From: CAYXDR01 sp046498185
GTDB taxonomy: Bacteria > Desulfobacterota > DSM-4660 > Desulfatiglandales > Desulfatiglandaceae
Length of the DNA: 14,256 bases
Assembly (NCBI GenBank): GCA_046498185.1
Contig: JAWOBE010000048.1
Coordinates: 1 to 14,256 of the forward strand
Direction: 5' to 3'
This document shows, piece by piece, positions 1 through 7,731 of the stretch. The notes beneath the pieces are model-generated. The model saw only the letters and a list, made by a program, of their open reading frames with translations. It made no database searches and was not told the origin of the DNA. Made by a program: the position numbers and the translations under genes. Numbering within the stretch: the first letter of the stretch is position 1; every line of letters starts with the position of its first letter.

Positions 1-1
1 G

Positions 2-85
2 ACTCCCGATCTGCTCGAATCCTATGAAAAACTCCTGAAGAACGAGCCCCTTTCACGCAAGGGCTGGGTATTGGAGGCATGGTGA
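2..85 (+). CDS. C-terminal tail of probable 2-oxoacid:ferredoxin oxidoreductase alpha subunit (partial)
   Basis: The window opens inside a reading frame that gives 27 residues ending in GWVLEAW before a TGA at 83-85. The frame runs off the left edge. The tail has no diagnostic motif of its own. The identity is inferred from position: its stop overlaps the start of the beta subunit (TGATG), and the gamma subunit follows. In this enzyme family the alpha subunit, which carries the pyrimidine-binding half of the thiamine site, is usually encoded immediately before beta. The overlap indicates translational coupling in one operon. Function depends on sequence outside the window. Confidence 0.5.
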   Translation, partial: TPDLLESYEKLLKNEPLSRKGWVLEAW

Positions 86-933
86 TGGAATATAAATCAT
101 CTGAGTTGATAGACAGATATTTACGTACCAGAAAGATCCCCAGCACGGCCTGTACCGGCTGCGGATTGGGCATGAACCATAAGATAGTGGTAACCGCAAT
201 AAAGGAACTGGGTCTCGAACAAAAGGATATTGTCTGGGGCACATCCATAGGATGCGCCGGACGCCAGACTTTCGCAACATGGAAGGGAGACGGCTTCGCC
301 GGGACCCACGGCAGGGCCTATGCGATTGCACGTGGCTTGAGGATCGCTCTTCCGCCGGAAAAGAAAATCATCCTCACCGTAGGGGACGGGGATGCCTTCG
401 GAATAGGCCTGATGCACCTGATCCATGCGGCGAGGTCCAACGCGGACATGACCGTTATTGTTAATGACAATCTCGGCTATCAGTCCACAGGTGGGCAGTA
501 TGGATGGACCACTCCCCAGGGAAGTCACACCGACAGTAGCCCCTACGGCATGTTCGAGCACAATCTCATGAGCGAGGGTATGGATGTGTTGGAGATCCTT
601 AAAGGGGCCGGTGCCACGTTTCTCGCGCGCCACGTGGCGATGGACGGGGCATGGGCGGTTGAAACCGTTAAGAAAGCCATATTGAACAAGGGGTTTTCTC
701 TCGTCCATATGCCTTATCCCTGTCCCACCAATTTCGGTTCCAGGGAGTTAAATACCAGGAACGCTGTCAATATCTACAGGTGGATCCAGGCTCATGCCGC
801 GCCTCTGGGTGAAGAGAAGGCCGATACTTTCTGGGCATGCGGCATATGGCACGATGCGACCAACTCGAGGCCGGAGTTTCATGAATTTGTCCACGAGACA
901 ATCGAGAAGATCAGGAGGACGGGAAGCTTATGA
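85..933 (+). CDS. 2-oxoacid:ferredoxin oxidoreductase, beta subunit (TPP-binding)
   Basis: This is the thiamine-diphosphate-binding subunit of a 2-oxoacid:ferredoxin oxidoreductase (2-oxoglutarate/2-oxoisovalerate type), a cytoplasmic enzyme that decarboxylates a 2-oxoacid to an acyl-CoA and reduces ferredoxin. Seen: a cysteine motif ACTGCG near residue 22, a GDGD motif near residue 100 followed about 25 residues later by NDN, which is the usual TPP/Mg pattern, and STGGQYGWTTPQG just after, matching the family's TGGQ segment. Length is 282 aa, typical for KorB-like beta subunits. I chose ATG at 85 over ATG at 79. GGAGG at 73-77 lies 7 nt before 85 but only 1 nt before 79, and 85 overlaps the upstream stop. 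The gamma-subunit start overlaps this stop as ATGA. The substrate cannot be told from sequence alone. The family position typically YGMTGGQ reads YQSTGGQ here, so substrate preference may differ from classical KorB. Confidence 0.88.
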   Translation: MEYKSSELIDRYLRTRKIPSTACTGCGLGMNHKIVVTAIKELGLEQKDIVWGTSIGCAGRQTFATWKGDGFAGTHGRAYAIARGLRIALPPEKKIILTVGDGDAFGIGLMHLIHAARSNADMTVIVNDNLGYQSTGGQYGWTTPQGSHTDSSPYGMFEHNLMSEGMDVLEILKGAGATFLARHVAMDGAWAVETVKKAILNKGFSLVHMPYPCPTNFGSRELNTRNAVNIYRWIQAHAAPLGEEKADTFWACGIWHDATNSRPEFHEFVHETIEKIRRTGSL

Positions 934-1463
934 AAGATCGAGTCGAGATAGTGGCAAGCGGTTTCGGAGGGCAGGGCGTGGTCCGGCTGGGCCAGATCAT
1001 CGGCGAGTGCGGTGTCAAACAGGGCCTTCATGTAGCCATGCTGAAGAGCCACGGAACCGAAATGCGGGGCGGATACGTGCGTAGCCAGGTGGTGATGTCC
1101 GAAAAGACAATCGACAGCCCCATGTGTGAATCGCCGGATTATTTCATCGCGCTGTCCCTCGCGGCCTACAAGCGTTTCAAGGAGACCGTGCCTGAAGACG
1201 GGGTGATAGTCTACGATCCGGCCTTCGTCGACGAGGTGGATCAAAGTCTGAAATGCAGACAGATCCCGTTTCCGGCCAAGGATCTGTCCATGAAGCATTT
1301 CGACAATGCGTTGTTCGCCAATTCCATCGTGCTGGGTTTTTGCGCTCAGACCGTGGAGGGCCTTGACAGGGGCATAATGCTGGAAAGCCTGTTGCAGGTG
1401 ATCCCCAAGTTTCACGAGCGCAACAGGCAGGCTTTCCAGCTTGGCTACGAATATGAAGCTTGA
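930..1463 (+). CDS. 2-oxoacid:ferredoxin oxidoreductase, gamma subunit
   Basis: This is the gamma (CoA-binding domain type) subunit that completes the oxidoreductase encoded just upstream. Seen: the N-terminal GFGGQGVV motif at about residues 12-19, the GTEMRGGYVRSQVVMS segment near residue 45, which matches the family's GPExRGG pattern, and a C-terminal ERNRQAFQLGYE helix common in this family. Length of 177 aa is normal. ATG at 930 overlaps the beta stop (ATGA), so the two are probably translationally coupled. No ferredoxin-like delta subunit follows, so either it lies upstream of alpha, outside the window, or this enzyme uses a separate ferredoxin. The family (Pfam POR-type gamma domain) is secure; the exact substrate (2-oxoglutarate, branched-chain or aryl 2-oxoacid) is not. 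Confidence 0.88.
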   Translation: MKDRVEIVASGFGGQGVVRLGQIIGECGVKQGLHVAMLKSHGTEMRGGYVRSQVVMSEKTIDSPMCESPDYFIALSLAAYKRFKETVPEDGVIVYDPAFVDEVDQSLKCRQIPFPAKDLSMKHFDNALFANSIVLGFCAQTVEGLDRGIMLESLLQVIPKFHERNRQAFQLGYEYEA

Positions 1464-1617
1464 TCGGGTTGCCGGTTATCCTTTGTTCAGAAGGAGGGTT
1501 TAAAAGGCTTTCATGCGTTGAAACACATCCTCGCCGAAAGGGCCGGAGAGGTGCTTCAACATCCGAAAATTTACAGTTCGATGATCTTCAAAGTAAGAGG
1601 CCGATAAGGGGGCAGAC
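1464..1617 (+). other. Intergenic stretch with orphan ribosome-binding site and open frame
   Basis: This 154-nt gap separates the oxidoreductase gamma subunit from the acyl-CoA synthetase. It contains a near-perfect Shine-Dalgarno sequence, AAGGAGGG, at 1491-1498. The nearest ATG (1513) opens only a two-codon frame (ATG CGT TGA). A different frame, continuous with the gamma-subunit frame after its TGA, stays open for 47 codons up to TAA at 1605-1607 and has plausible codon use (its peptide includes LKHILAERAGEVLQHPKIY), but it has no well-placed start. It may be a decayed small gene or a translated leader. I do not recognise the peptide, and no terminator hairpin is visible. Confidence 0.4.
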
Positions 1618-3159
1618 GTGACTAAACGAACCATCAGATCCTATATCGACCATTGGGCTGCCGGCTGTCCGGAAAAAGTATTTCTCATTGCTCCGGAAGC
1701 CGAAATAGAACTCACCTATTCAAAGCTGAAATCCGATTCCGAAAAACTTGGAAAACATTTGATGAGGCTCGGTCTGAAAAAGGGAGACAAGGTCTCCTTC
1801 ATGATGACCAATGGCTATCAGACCGCGAAAATATTTCTCGGCACGATGTATTCAGGTTTTGTCGTCGCTCCTCTAAATCTTTTGGCACAATCCTCTCAGC
1901 TTGATTATGTAATAGATCATTCGGACACGAAATTGGTATTTTTTACCGATGATCAACGTGAACGTGTGGAAACGGCGGCCGGCAAACTGAACAGGGAAGT
2001 GATTCTCATACCGGTTGAACTCGATGCCGAGGAAATTTTTCCGCCGGAAATTGATCTTTCAGGGTTCGTGCTTCCGGAAGTGGAGGAAGACGACGATGCC
2101 CTGCTGCTTTACACCTCCGGTACCACGGGTGTACCCAAAGGGGCCGTTCTGAGTCATAAAAATATGGTTTCGGGAGGCCTCTATACGACGATGGCCCATG
2201 AGCTGACCCCTGAAGACAGGGCGCTCTGTTCCCTGCCGCTCTACCACATAAACGGAGAGGTCGTGACGGCGGTTACCCCACTGGTAAGCGGCGGAAGCGT
2301 GGTGATGCCCTATAAATTCAGCACCTCAAATTTCTGGGAATATATAAGCGAATATGGATGTTCCTGGTTCAGTGTGGTGCCTACAATTATTTCTTATCTC
2401 ACCAATTCCACCGAGGTTAAGGGTAAAGGTTATGATCTCGGAAGGCTTCGGTTCGGGCGATCCGCTTCATCCGCTTTACCACCTTCGGTGCACAGGGCGT
2501 TCGAAGAGAAATTCGGGGTTTCCATTGTTGAAACCATGGGGCTTACCGAAACGGCGGCACCGGTGTTCTCCAACCCGATTGAGCCGTCGAAACGGAAATA
2601 CGGTTCCCCCGGGCAGCCCGTCGGAAATGTGGCGAAAATCGTCGATAAGGAAGGCAGGGAAGTGCCTCGCGGCACTCAGGGCGAGATCATGATCAAAGGC
2701 GACAATGTGATGAAGTGCTATTACAAAGGGCCGGATAAAACCGCCGAAGCATTCGATCAGGATGGATGGCTTCATACCGGGGACCTGGGGTATATGGATG
2801 AGGACGATTTCGTGTTCGTGACGGGGCGCATCAAAGAATTGATCATCAAGGGGGGCGAAAACATCGCCCCGAAGGAGATAGACGAGGCTCTGTATAAACA
2901 CCCGTGTGTGCTGGATGCCGCCGCCGTGGGAATCCCGGACGAAGAGTACGGCGAGGAGATTATGGTATGTATCACGCTCAAAGACGGAGTGGACGTCGAT
3001 GAGGAAGAGATAATCCGGCATTGCCTGGAGCATCTGGGGAAGTTCAAGACACCGAAAGTAGTCAAAATAATGGATGAACTTCCGAAAGGACCGTCCGGTA
3101 AAATCCAGCGATTGAAGCTGCCTGATCTGGTAAGGCAGGTGGACCGGAATACTTCGTAA
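1618..3159 (+). CDS. AMP-forming acyl-CoA synthetase (acid-thiol ligase, ANL superfamily)
   Basis: This enzyme activates a carboxylic acid with ATP to an acyl-adenylate and then an acyl-CoA. Seen in order: P-loop-like YTSGTTGVPKG at residues 165-175, LYHINGE at 208-214, the RSASSALPP segment near 281-289, MGLTE at 307-311, GWLHTGDLG near 383-391, hinge GRIKELIIKGGENI at 403-416, and the C-terminal PKGPSGK ending in Lys495, the catalytic lysine. PKGPSGK fits PX4GK, the pattern of lysines controlled by acylation in acetyl-CoA synthetases. The 513-aa length is usual for fatty, oxalyl or aryl acid ligases and shorter than acetyl-CoA synthetase. The RSxSSxLPP segment recalls oxalyl-CoA synthetase-like members, but the substrate is unresolved. 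The start is GTG with GGGGG at 1608-1612, 5 nt upstream. It sits between a 2-oxoacid oxidoreductase and a TTT importer, which suggests it activates the imported acid. Confidence 0.9.
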   Translation: MTKRTIRSYIDHWAAGCPEKVFLIAPEAEIELTYSKLKSDSEKLGKHLMRLGLKKGDKVSFMMTNGYQTAKIFLGTMYSGFVVAPLNLLAQSSQLDYVIDHSDTKLVFFTDDQRERVETAAGKLNREVILIPVELDAEEIFPPEIDLSGFVLPEVEEDDDALLLYTSGTTGVPKGAVLSHKNMVSGGLYTTMAHELTPEDRALCSLPLYHINGEVVTAVTPLVSGGSVVMPYKFSTSNFWEYISEYGCSWFSVVPTIISYLTNSTEVKGKGYDLGRLRFGRSASSALPPSVHRAFEEKFGVSIVETMGLTETAAPVFSNPIEPSKRKYGSPGQPVGNVAKIVDKEGREVPRGTQGEIMIKGDNVMKCYYKGPDKTAEAFDQDGWLHTGDLGYMDEDDFVFVTGRIKELIIKGGENIAPKEIDEALYKHPCVLDAAAVGIPDEEYGEEIMVCITLKDGVDVDEEEIIRHCLEHLGKFKTPKVVKIMDELPKGPSGKIQRLKLPDLVRQVDRNTS

Positions 3160-3255
3160 AAATATATGTCCACCGTTCATAATTTGTTTTCTCGGGGCTT
3201 CATTCAGAGCGTAATTCTGCAACACTAACAATTTGAAACCGGAGCATCTAAGAAA

Positions 3256-4776
3256 ATGGCTGAGTTTCTTCATTATTTCCCCGAGGCACTTTCGTTCGTC
3301 AATATCATCACTCTGCTGCTGGGTGTTATAGGCGGGCTTTTGCTGGGAGCGACTCCAGGATTGAGTCCGACAATGGCTGTCGCCTTGCTGGTCCCGTTCA
3401 CCTTCCATATGGAGGCTGCAACGGGACTCGTTTTACTGGGGGCCGTATACACTGCCACCGTTGCAGGAGGGGCCATTTCGGCAATACTGATTAAGATTCC
3501 TGGGGCTCCGGCAAATATCGCCACCCTCCTCGACGGGTACCCCATGGCGGAGCAGGGTAAGGCGCAGACTGCACTTTATATATGTTTCATCAGCTCTCTC
3601 GTAGGCGGGCTTTTCGGCATGTTCATCATGATTGTTTTTACCCCGCCTCTTGCCAAAATCGCCTTACAGTTCGGTCCCCCCGAGATGTTCTGGATCGCCA
3701 TCTTCGGTATAACAGTTATGGCGGGCTTGGCATCAGGATCTATCGCCAAGGGGCTGATCGGAGGGATGTTCGGTCTGCTTATAAGCACCATAGGATACAG
3801 CCCCGTCCTCGGTGTTCCCCGCTTCGTATTCCATGATGTCCTTACAGGAGGTGTGGCCATTGTTCCGGCTTTGATAGGACTTTTCGCCATCCCCCAGGTT
3901 TTCTCGATGTCTGAGAAGCTGGATGTCATTTATTCAAGACCTGATTACCGGCCCGAAAAGAAAATCTTGTGGAAGACCATTAAAGAAAATCTGAAGATGG
4001 TCAAGACCCTTGGGATCGGTTCGATTGTGGGGACGATCGTGGGTGTTATACCTGGGGCCGGGGGGCAGGTATCCGGCTTGATCGCTTATGACCAGACCAG
4101 GAAGTTTTCGAAGTCTCCTGAAAAGTTCGGTAAGGGGAACCCACACGGGGTGGCCGCAGCCGAATCGGCCAACAATGCCATGGTGGGCCCTTCCCTGATA
4201 CCGTTGCTTACTCTGAGTGTACCGGGGAGTCCCACGGCTGCTGTATTACTGGGAGGGCTTCTCATACACGGCCTGTTCCCGGGTCCGGATTTGTTCATAA
4301 CCAATGCGGATGTGACATATACATTCATAGCGAGCTTGGTCCTTGCCCAGATTACCATGTGCATATTCGGGATAATGCTTTCCCGCTATTCTTACATGGT
4401 GATGAGTGTTTCGAATCTCTATATGCTCGCGGCGGTAACGGTTCTGGCCGTGTACGGTACTTACAGCGTGCAGAACAGCTTTGATGACGTTATCGTGATG
4501 TTTAGCCTGGGGACTCTGATGTATATCGGGAGCAAGTTCGGTTTTTCGGCTGCTCCGGTAGTGCTCGGGATCATTCTCGGCCCCATCGCAGAGAACAATT
4601 TCCTGAAGGGTAAAATGATTGCGGATACCGACGTGGGGGTCTGGACCTACTTTTTTACCGGTTACATCAACATCATTATCATCCTTCTCTGTGTAGGTTC
4701 CATTGCCTACAGTATATACGGGGAAATGAAGTTGTATCGTCGTAGCGCTGTGGAAATAAAGGGGGAGAAGGCGTGA
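3256..4776 (+). CDS. tctA: Tripartite tricarboxylate transporter, large membrane subunit (TctA family)
   Basis: This is the large integral-membrane subunit of a TTT secondary transporter, which moves carboxylates across the inner membrane using an ion gradient. Seen: about 12 hydrophobic segments, the N-terminal GATPGLSPTMAVALLVPFTF segment at residues 31-50, KIPGAPANIATLLDGYPMA at about 80-98, and the second-half repeat GVIPGAGGQ near residue 265, with PHGVAAAESANNA at about 295-307 and LTLSVPGSPTAAVLLGG following. These are the conserved TctA duplicated signatures. The 506-aa length is standard. ATG at 3256 has GGAG at 3241-3244, about 11 nt upstream, so the ribosome-binding site is weak. 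The order here is A-B-C, whereas C-B-A is commoner in characterised tct operons. The ligand is not predictable; the neighbouring CoA ligase argues for an organic acid. Confidence 0.93.
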   Translation: MAEFLHYFPEALSFVNIITLLLGVIGGLLLGATPGLSPTMAVALLVPFTFHMEAATGLVLLGAVYTATVAGGAISAILIKIPGAPANIATLLDGYPMAEQGKAQTALYICFISSLVGGLFGMFIMIVFTPPLAKIALQFGPPEMFWIAIFGITVMAGLASGSIAKGLIGGMFGLLISTIGYSPVLGVPRFVFHDVLTGGVAIVPALIGLFAIPQVFSMSEKLDVIYSRPDYRPEKKILWKTIKENLKMVKTLGIGSIVGTIVGVIPGAGGQVSGLIAYDQTRKFSKSPEKFGKGNPHGVAAAESANNAMVGPSLIPLLTLSVPGSPTAAVLLGGLLIHGLFPGPDLFITNADVTYTFIASLVLAQITMCIFGIMLSRYSYMVMSVSNLYMLAAVTVLAVYGTYSVQNSFDDVIVMFSLGTLMYIGSKFGFSAAPVVLGIILGPIAENNFLKGKMIADTDVGVWTYFFTGYINIIIILLCVGSIAYSIYGEMKLYRRSAVEIKGEKA

Positions 4777-5264
4777 AAAACAGGGATATCATCATTGGAA
4801 TAATAGTTTTGGCCGCCAGTGCAGGGCTGTATTTTTCTCCGTCAATCATGGAGGATCCAAGAGCCGCTGCTTTTCCAAGAGTAATCATCTGCATTATGGG
4901 TGGGTTGGCTGTAATGCTCATAATGCAAAGTTTCTTGTTGAAGCGTAACTTGGGCGGTGGTGTTGTTCAGAGTTCCGCTGTAACAGGCCTGCAAACCCCC
5001 GGGAAGAAGGCGATGTTCGTATGGAGACCGGTTGTCTTCACTTTTGTGGCTATCTTGGTTTATTTTGCTTTATTGGAAAGGCTTGGTTTCTATTTTTCAT
5101 CTTTTCTGTTTTTCGTCGTGACTGTGTGTGTGCTGGATAGGAAAAATTTGACCCAAAGGAAATGTATCATTAAAATTGGTGGAGCATTTATATTTACCGC
5201 AGTTCTTTACATCCTCTTCAAAGTGATACTCGTTGTGCAGACCCCAAGGGGCCTGTTCATGTGA
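4773..5264 (+). CDS. tctB: Tripartite tricarboxylate transporter, small membrane subunit (TctB family)
   Basis: This is the poorly conserved small membrane partner of TctA. Seen: hydrophobic stretches at about residues 5-22, 35-55, 85-102, 104-120 and 134-155, the segment LERLGFYFSSFLFF, which fits the family's LGF-x-aromatic-rich third-helix pattern, and a C-terminal PRGLFM, a typical TctB ending. Length of 163 aa is usual. The start is GTG at 4773, overlapping the TctA stop as GTGA, with GGGGGAG at 4761-4767 correctly spaced. Overlap and order leave little doubt about its role even though the sequence is weakly conserved. The loop at about residues 57-80 is hydrophilic. Confidence 0.88.
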   Translation: MKNRDIIIGIIVLAASAGLYFSPSIMEDPRAAAFPRVIICIMGGLAVMLIMQSFLLKRNLGGGVVQSSAVTGLQTPGKKAMFVWRPVVFTFVAILVYFALLERLGFYFSSFLFFVVTVCVLDRKNLTQRKCIIKIGGAFIFTAVLYILFKVILVVQTPRGLFM

Positions 5265-5336
5265 TTGCATTGAAAACCTTTGTCCGGAGATATTCAGTGG
5301 GCTGCTAACCATTAACAAAAGGCAAGGAGGAGTAAC

Positions 5337-6308
5337 ATGATCTGCAGAAAAATTGTTGGGGCTTTGGTTGCCGCAGGAATGGTGTTTTTCGGGGTTGCGG
5401 CTGCGGTACAGGCTGAGTGGCCGGAGAGGCCCATCAGCATGGTGGTGGCTTATTCTCCTGGAGGTGCAACCGATTTCCAGGCACGAATTGTTACTATGCT
5501 TGCTGGTGATGAGAAATATCTCGGTCAGCCGATAGTAATCATCAACAAACCTGGCGCAGGCGGCCAGGTTGGGTGGAACTGGACTGTTGAGAAAGGATCG
5601 AAAGACGGCTACACAATGACAGCCTATAATATCCCGCATTTCATAGCCCAGTCCATCGTTTACGATACCAAATACGATATCAACACATTCGAACCCGTAG
5701 CAAACTGGGGGGCCGATCCCGCGGTGTTTATTGTCCCTAAAGACAGCACTTTCAACACACTTGATGATTTGGTCAAATACGCCAAGGAAAATCCCGGCAA
5801 GATCACCGTTAGTGGAGCTGGAATGTATGTGGGCCATCACATCGCATTTTTGCAGGCGAGCAATGCATGTGACATAAAGATGACCTACATCCCCGAGGCG
5901 GGCGGTGTGCCTGCGATGCAGTCCGTGATTGCAGGGAAGGTGAAAGCGGGTTTCAATAACCTTTCCGACGCTTTCAGGAACCGGGATAGGATTAAGATTC
6001 TCGCCATTGCCGATCTGGAGCGCCATGATTTCCTGCCCGACGTCAAAACCTTCAAGGAGATGGGCTACGATGTCGATGACTCAAGTGTCAATTTCCGCGG
6101 CGTTGCATTTCCCAAGGGAGTGCCCCAGGAAGTCGTTGACAAAGCCGCCGAGGTTTTTCCGAAAATGTTCGATGCCAAGAAGGTTATCGCCAAAATGAAG
6201 GAAAGCGGAAGCCCGGTCAGGACCATGACACGGGATCAGGTGAAAAAGATGTTCCAGGATCGTCACATTTATCTGGAAGAACTCCTCAAGGATTTAAGAA
6301 AGAAGTAG
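5337..6308 (+). CDS. tctC: TTT transporter periplasmic solute-binding protein (TctC/BUG family)
   Basis: This is the periplasmic receptor of the TTT system. Seen: a Sec signal peptide (basic MICRKIV start, hydrophobic core, cleavage predicted after VQA at residue 26), the mature start EWPERPISMVVAYSPGGATD, which is the classic BUG ligand-loop motif with the PGG-x-xD pattern, then INKPGAGGQVG near residue 64, and a C-terminal helical region ending in lysines. Length of 323 aa is standard. ATG 5337 is preceded by AAGGAGGAG at 5323-5331, a much stronger ribosome-binding site than those of TctA and TctB, in keeping with the excess of binding protein needed. A 72-nt spacer separates it from TctB. 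BUG proteins bind carboxylates through main-chain contacts in the two loops, so ligand identity cannot be read from motifs. Confidence 0.93.
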   Translation: MICRKIVGALVAAGMVFFGVAAAVQAEWPERPISMVVAYSPGGATDFQARIVTMLAGDEKYLGQPIVIINKPGAGGQVGWNWTVEKGSKDGYTMTAYNIPHFIAQSIVYDTKYDINTFEPVANWGADPAVFIVPKDSTFNTLDDLVKYAKENPGKITVSGAGMYVGHHIAFLQASNACDIKMTYIPEAGGVPAMQSVIAGKVKAGFNNLSDAFRNRDRIKILAIADLERHDFLPDVKTFKEMGYDVDDSSVNFRGVAFPKGVPQEVVDKAAEVFPKMFDAKKVIAKMKESGSPVRTMTRDQVKKMFQDRHIYLEELLKDLRKK

Positions 6309-6398
6309 CTCACAAGAATCTTTTCATTGATTGGTATCAATAATGGTGGCATCGTAAAAAGTCTGAAAACGACGTATATCGTCACAATTCAAACGATT

Positions 6399-6428
6399 AA
6401 AAAAAGGGGCTTTCGAGCCTCTTTTTTT
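6399..6428 (+). terminator. Strong intrinsic terminator after the TTT operon
   Basis: Seven A residues (6399-6405) are followed by GGGGCT, a TTCG loop (6412-6415), AGCCTC and seven T residues (6422-6428). The six-base stem has one G-T pair and is extended by the A/T tracts. Because the A tract lies on the left, it can act in both orientations. It ends the tct transcript and isolates the downstream deacylase/acyltransferase pair. Confidence 0.9.
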
Positions 6429-6461
6429 AGAGTTTCCGGGAAGGATAAGCCGTGGGGAATT

Positions 6462-6483
6462 GGCATGACCTTAGGTCTTTGCC
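6462..6483 (+). promoter_or_regulatory. Operator-like dyad next to the deacylase promoter
   Basis: The inner palindrome GACCT-T-AGGTC (6467-6477) is flanked by GGCA (6462-6465) on the left and TGCC (6480-6483) on the right, giving nine complementary pairs with a one-base offset. It ends 1 nt before the candidate -35 box at 6485. Placement fits a transcription-factor site; it could also fold as RNA. No regulator gene is visible in the window. Confidence 0.45.
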
Positions 6484-6484
6484 C

Positions 6485-6514
6485 TTGACTTTGCCGACGT
6501 CATGCGACTAGATT
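6485..6514 (+). promoter_or_regulatory. Candidate sigma-70 promoter for the deacylase/acyltransferase unit
   Basis: TTGACT (6485-6490) is separated by 18 nt from TAGATT (6509-6514). The first matches the -35 consensus at five of six positions and the second matches the -10 at four of six. It lies just after the TTT terminator and about 80 nt before the deacylase start, which leaves room for a 5' leader. Prediction by eye only. Confidence 0.4.
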
Positions 6515-6594
6515 GAATTGATGTAAACTTGCCCTGGTTCATTAAAAAGAGCCAATGCTGGTTAAAGTTTTTTTGCTTGGAATTGGACTAAAAA

Positions 6595-7728
6595 ATGGCG
6601 ATTGAAAAAACTGGAATCGTTCTGGATTCCTGTTTTATGGATCATAAGACCGGGCTCGGATGCCCCGAATGTCCGGCGCGGCTGCAGCGACTTTTCCCGG
6701 TCGTTCTGGAATCGCCCCTCAGCGACCATTTGATTCTGATTCCTTCGACTCCGGCCACGGTCTCCGAAATCCGCAGGGTTCATTCCGCTGGTTATCTTGA
6801 CAAAGTCAAATCCACCGAAGGCGGTCGGACTATCATGCTGGATGCAGACACATGCGCTTCCGCGGATTCCTACCGAACGGCAATGATCGCCGCGGGGGGT
6901 GTTTGCAGGGCCGTGGACGCGGTATGTGCCGGCCTGGTTCACAACGCTTTTGCGCTTGTGCGTCCGCCGGGGCATCACGCGGAGCGAAATGCCTCGAAAG
7001 GGTTCTGCCTTTACAACAATATCGCGGTGGCCGCCAAGTATGCCCAGAAAACAAGATCGGTGGGAAGGGTGCTTATCGTGGACTGGGATCTTCACCATGG
7101 AAACGGTACCCAGCACTGTTTTGAAGATGATCCCACGGTTCTTTTCTTTTCCACGCATCTTAAATGGATTTTTCCCGGCTCCGGCAGGTTTTCAGAAGAG
7201 GGCACAGGTGTAGGGGCGGGCTATAGTGTGAATGTGCCCCTTCACAGGGGATTGGGTGATGCCGAGTATCTTGCCATTTACGAAAAATCACTGGTGCCGA
7301 TTGCATCTGCTTTCAGGCCATCGATCATCCTTGTTTCCGCGGGTTTTGACATCCACCGCGACGATCCCATGAAGGCCATGAATGTGACGGAAGAGGGTTT
7401 CGCAGGACTCACGGAGATCATGCTTCGCGTCGCCGCGGAAAGCTGTGGCGGGAAGCTCGTGATGGTTCTGGAAGGTGGGTACAACCCCTCGGCACTGGAA
7501 AATTCGGTAAGAGAGGTTCTCAGGGAATTGACGGGTTTGCGTCGCACAGACACGCACCGGTTGCTGCAGTCAGCCAACACCGCAAGGATCAATGACGTCC
7601 TGAGGCAGGTGATTAAGGTCCATGGGCGCAAATGGCCTGATCTCAAGAGGTCAACGCCGTCTCCAGCCAGTGTCGGCGGGAAGCTCAAGTCGGCACTTCT
7701 AAATTGCTGGAATTTTATCAGGGGGTGA
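6595..7728 (+). CDS. Histone deacetylase/AcuC-family zinc-dependent deacylase
   Basis: This is a zinc hydrolase of the arginase/deacetylase fold that removes acyl groups from lysine or polyamine amides. Seen: RPPGHHA at residues 123-129, carrying the paired active-site histidines His127 and His128; DWDLHHGNGTQ at 163-173, with zinc ligands Asp165 and His167; SAGFD at 248-252, with the third ligand Asp252; and LEGGY at 292-296, with the transition-state Tyr296. All catalytic residues are present, so an active enzyme is expected. Length of 377 aa is close to AcuC (about 390). No signal peptide, so cytoplasmic. ATG 6595 has only a weak GGA upstream, hinting at low expression. It is followed after 3 nt by a GNAT gene. 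Alternatives are acetylpolyamine amidohydrolase or another acyl-lysine deacylase. Confidence 0.9.
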   Translation: MAIEKTGIVLDSCFMDHKTGLGCPECPARLQRLFPVVLESPLSDHLILIPSTPATVSEIRRVHSAGYLDKVKSTEGGRTIMLDADTCASADSYRTAMIAAGGVCRAVDAVCAGLVHNAFALVRPPGHHAERNASKGFCLYNNIAVAAKYAQKTRSVGRVLIVDWDLHHGNGTQHCFEDDPTVLFFSTHLKWIFPGSGRFSEEGTGVGAGYSVNVPLHRGLGDAEYLAIYEKSLVPIASAFRPSIILVSAGFDIHRDDPMKAMNVTEEGFAGLTEIMLRVAAESCGGKLVMVLEGGYNPSALENSVREVLRELTGLRRTDTHRLLQSANTARINDVLRQVIKVHGRKWPDLKRSTPSPASVGGKLKSALLNCWNFIRG

Positions 7729-7731
7729 GAA

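Noticed and set aside
121..708. 195-codon open frame on the minus strand
   Set aside because: It lies antisense within the beta subunit gene, which has clear family motifs, and its translation has no recognisable domain. It reflects codon bias of the + strand gene.
2476..3408. 310-codon open frame on the minus strand
   Set aside because: It overlaps the 3' half of the CoA ligase, the spacer and the start of TctA. No ribosome-binding site or domain is visible, and both sense genes are well supported.
5097..6026. 309-codon open frame on the minus strand
   Set aside because: Antisense to TctB and TctC, which are unmistakable. The translation is rich in His, Cys and Ser without domain structure.
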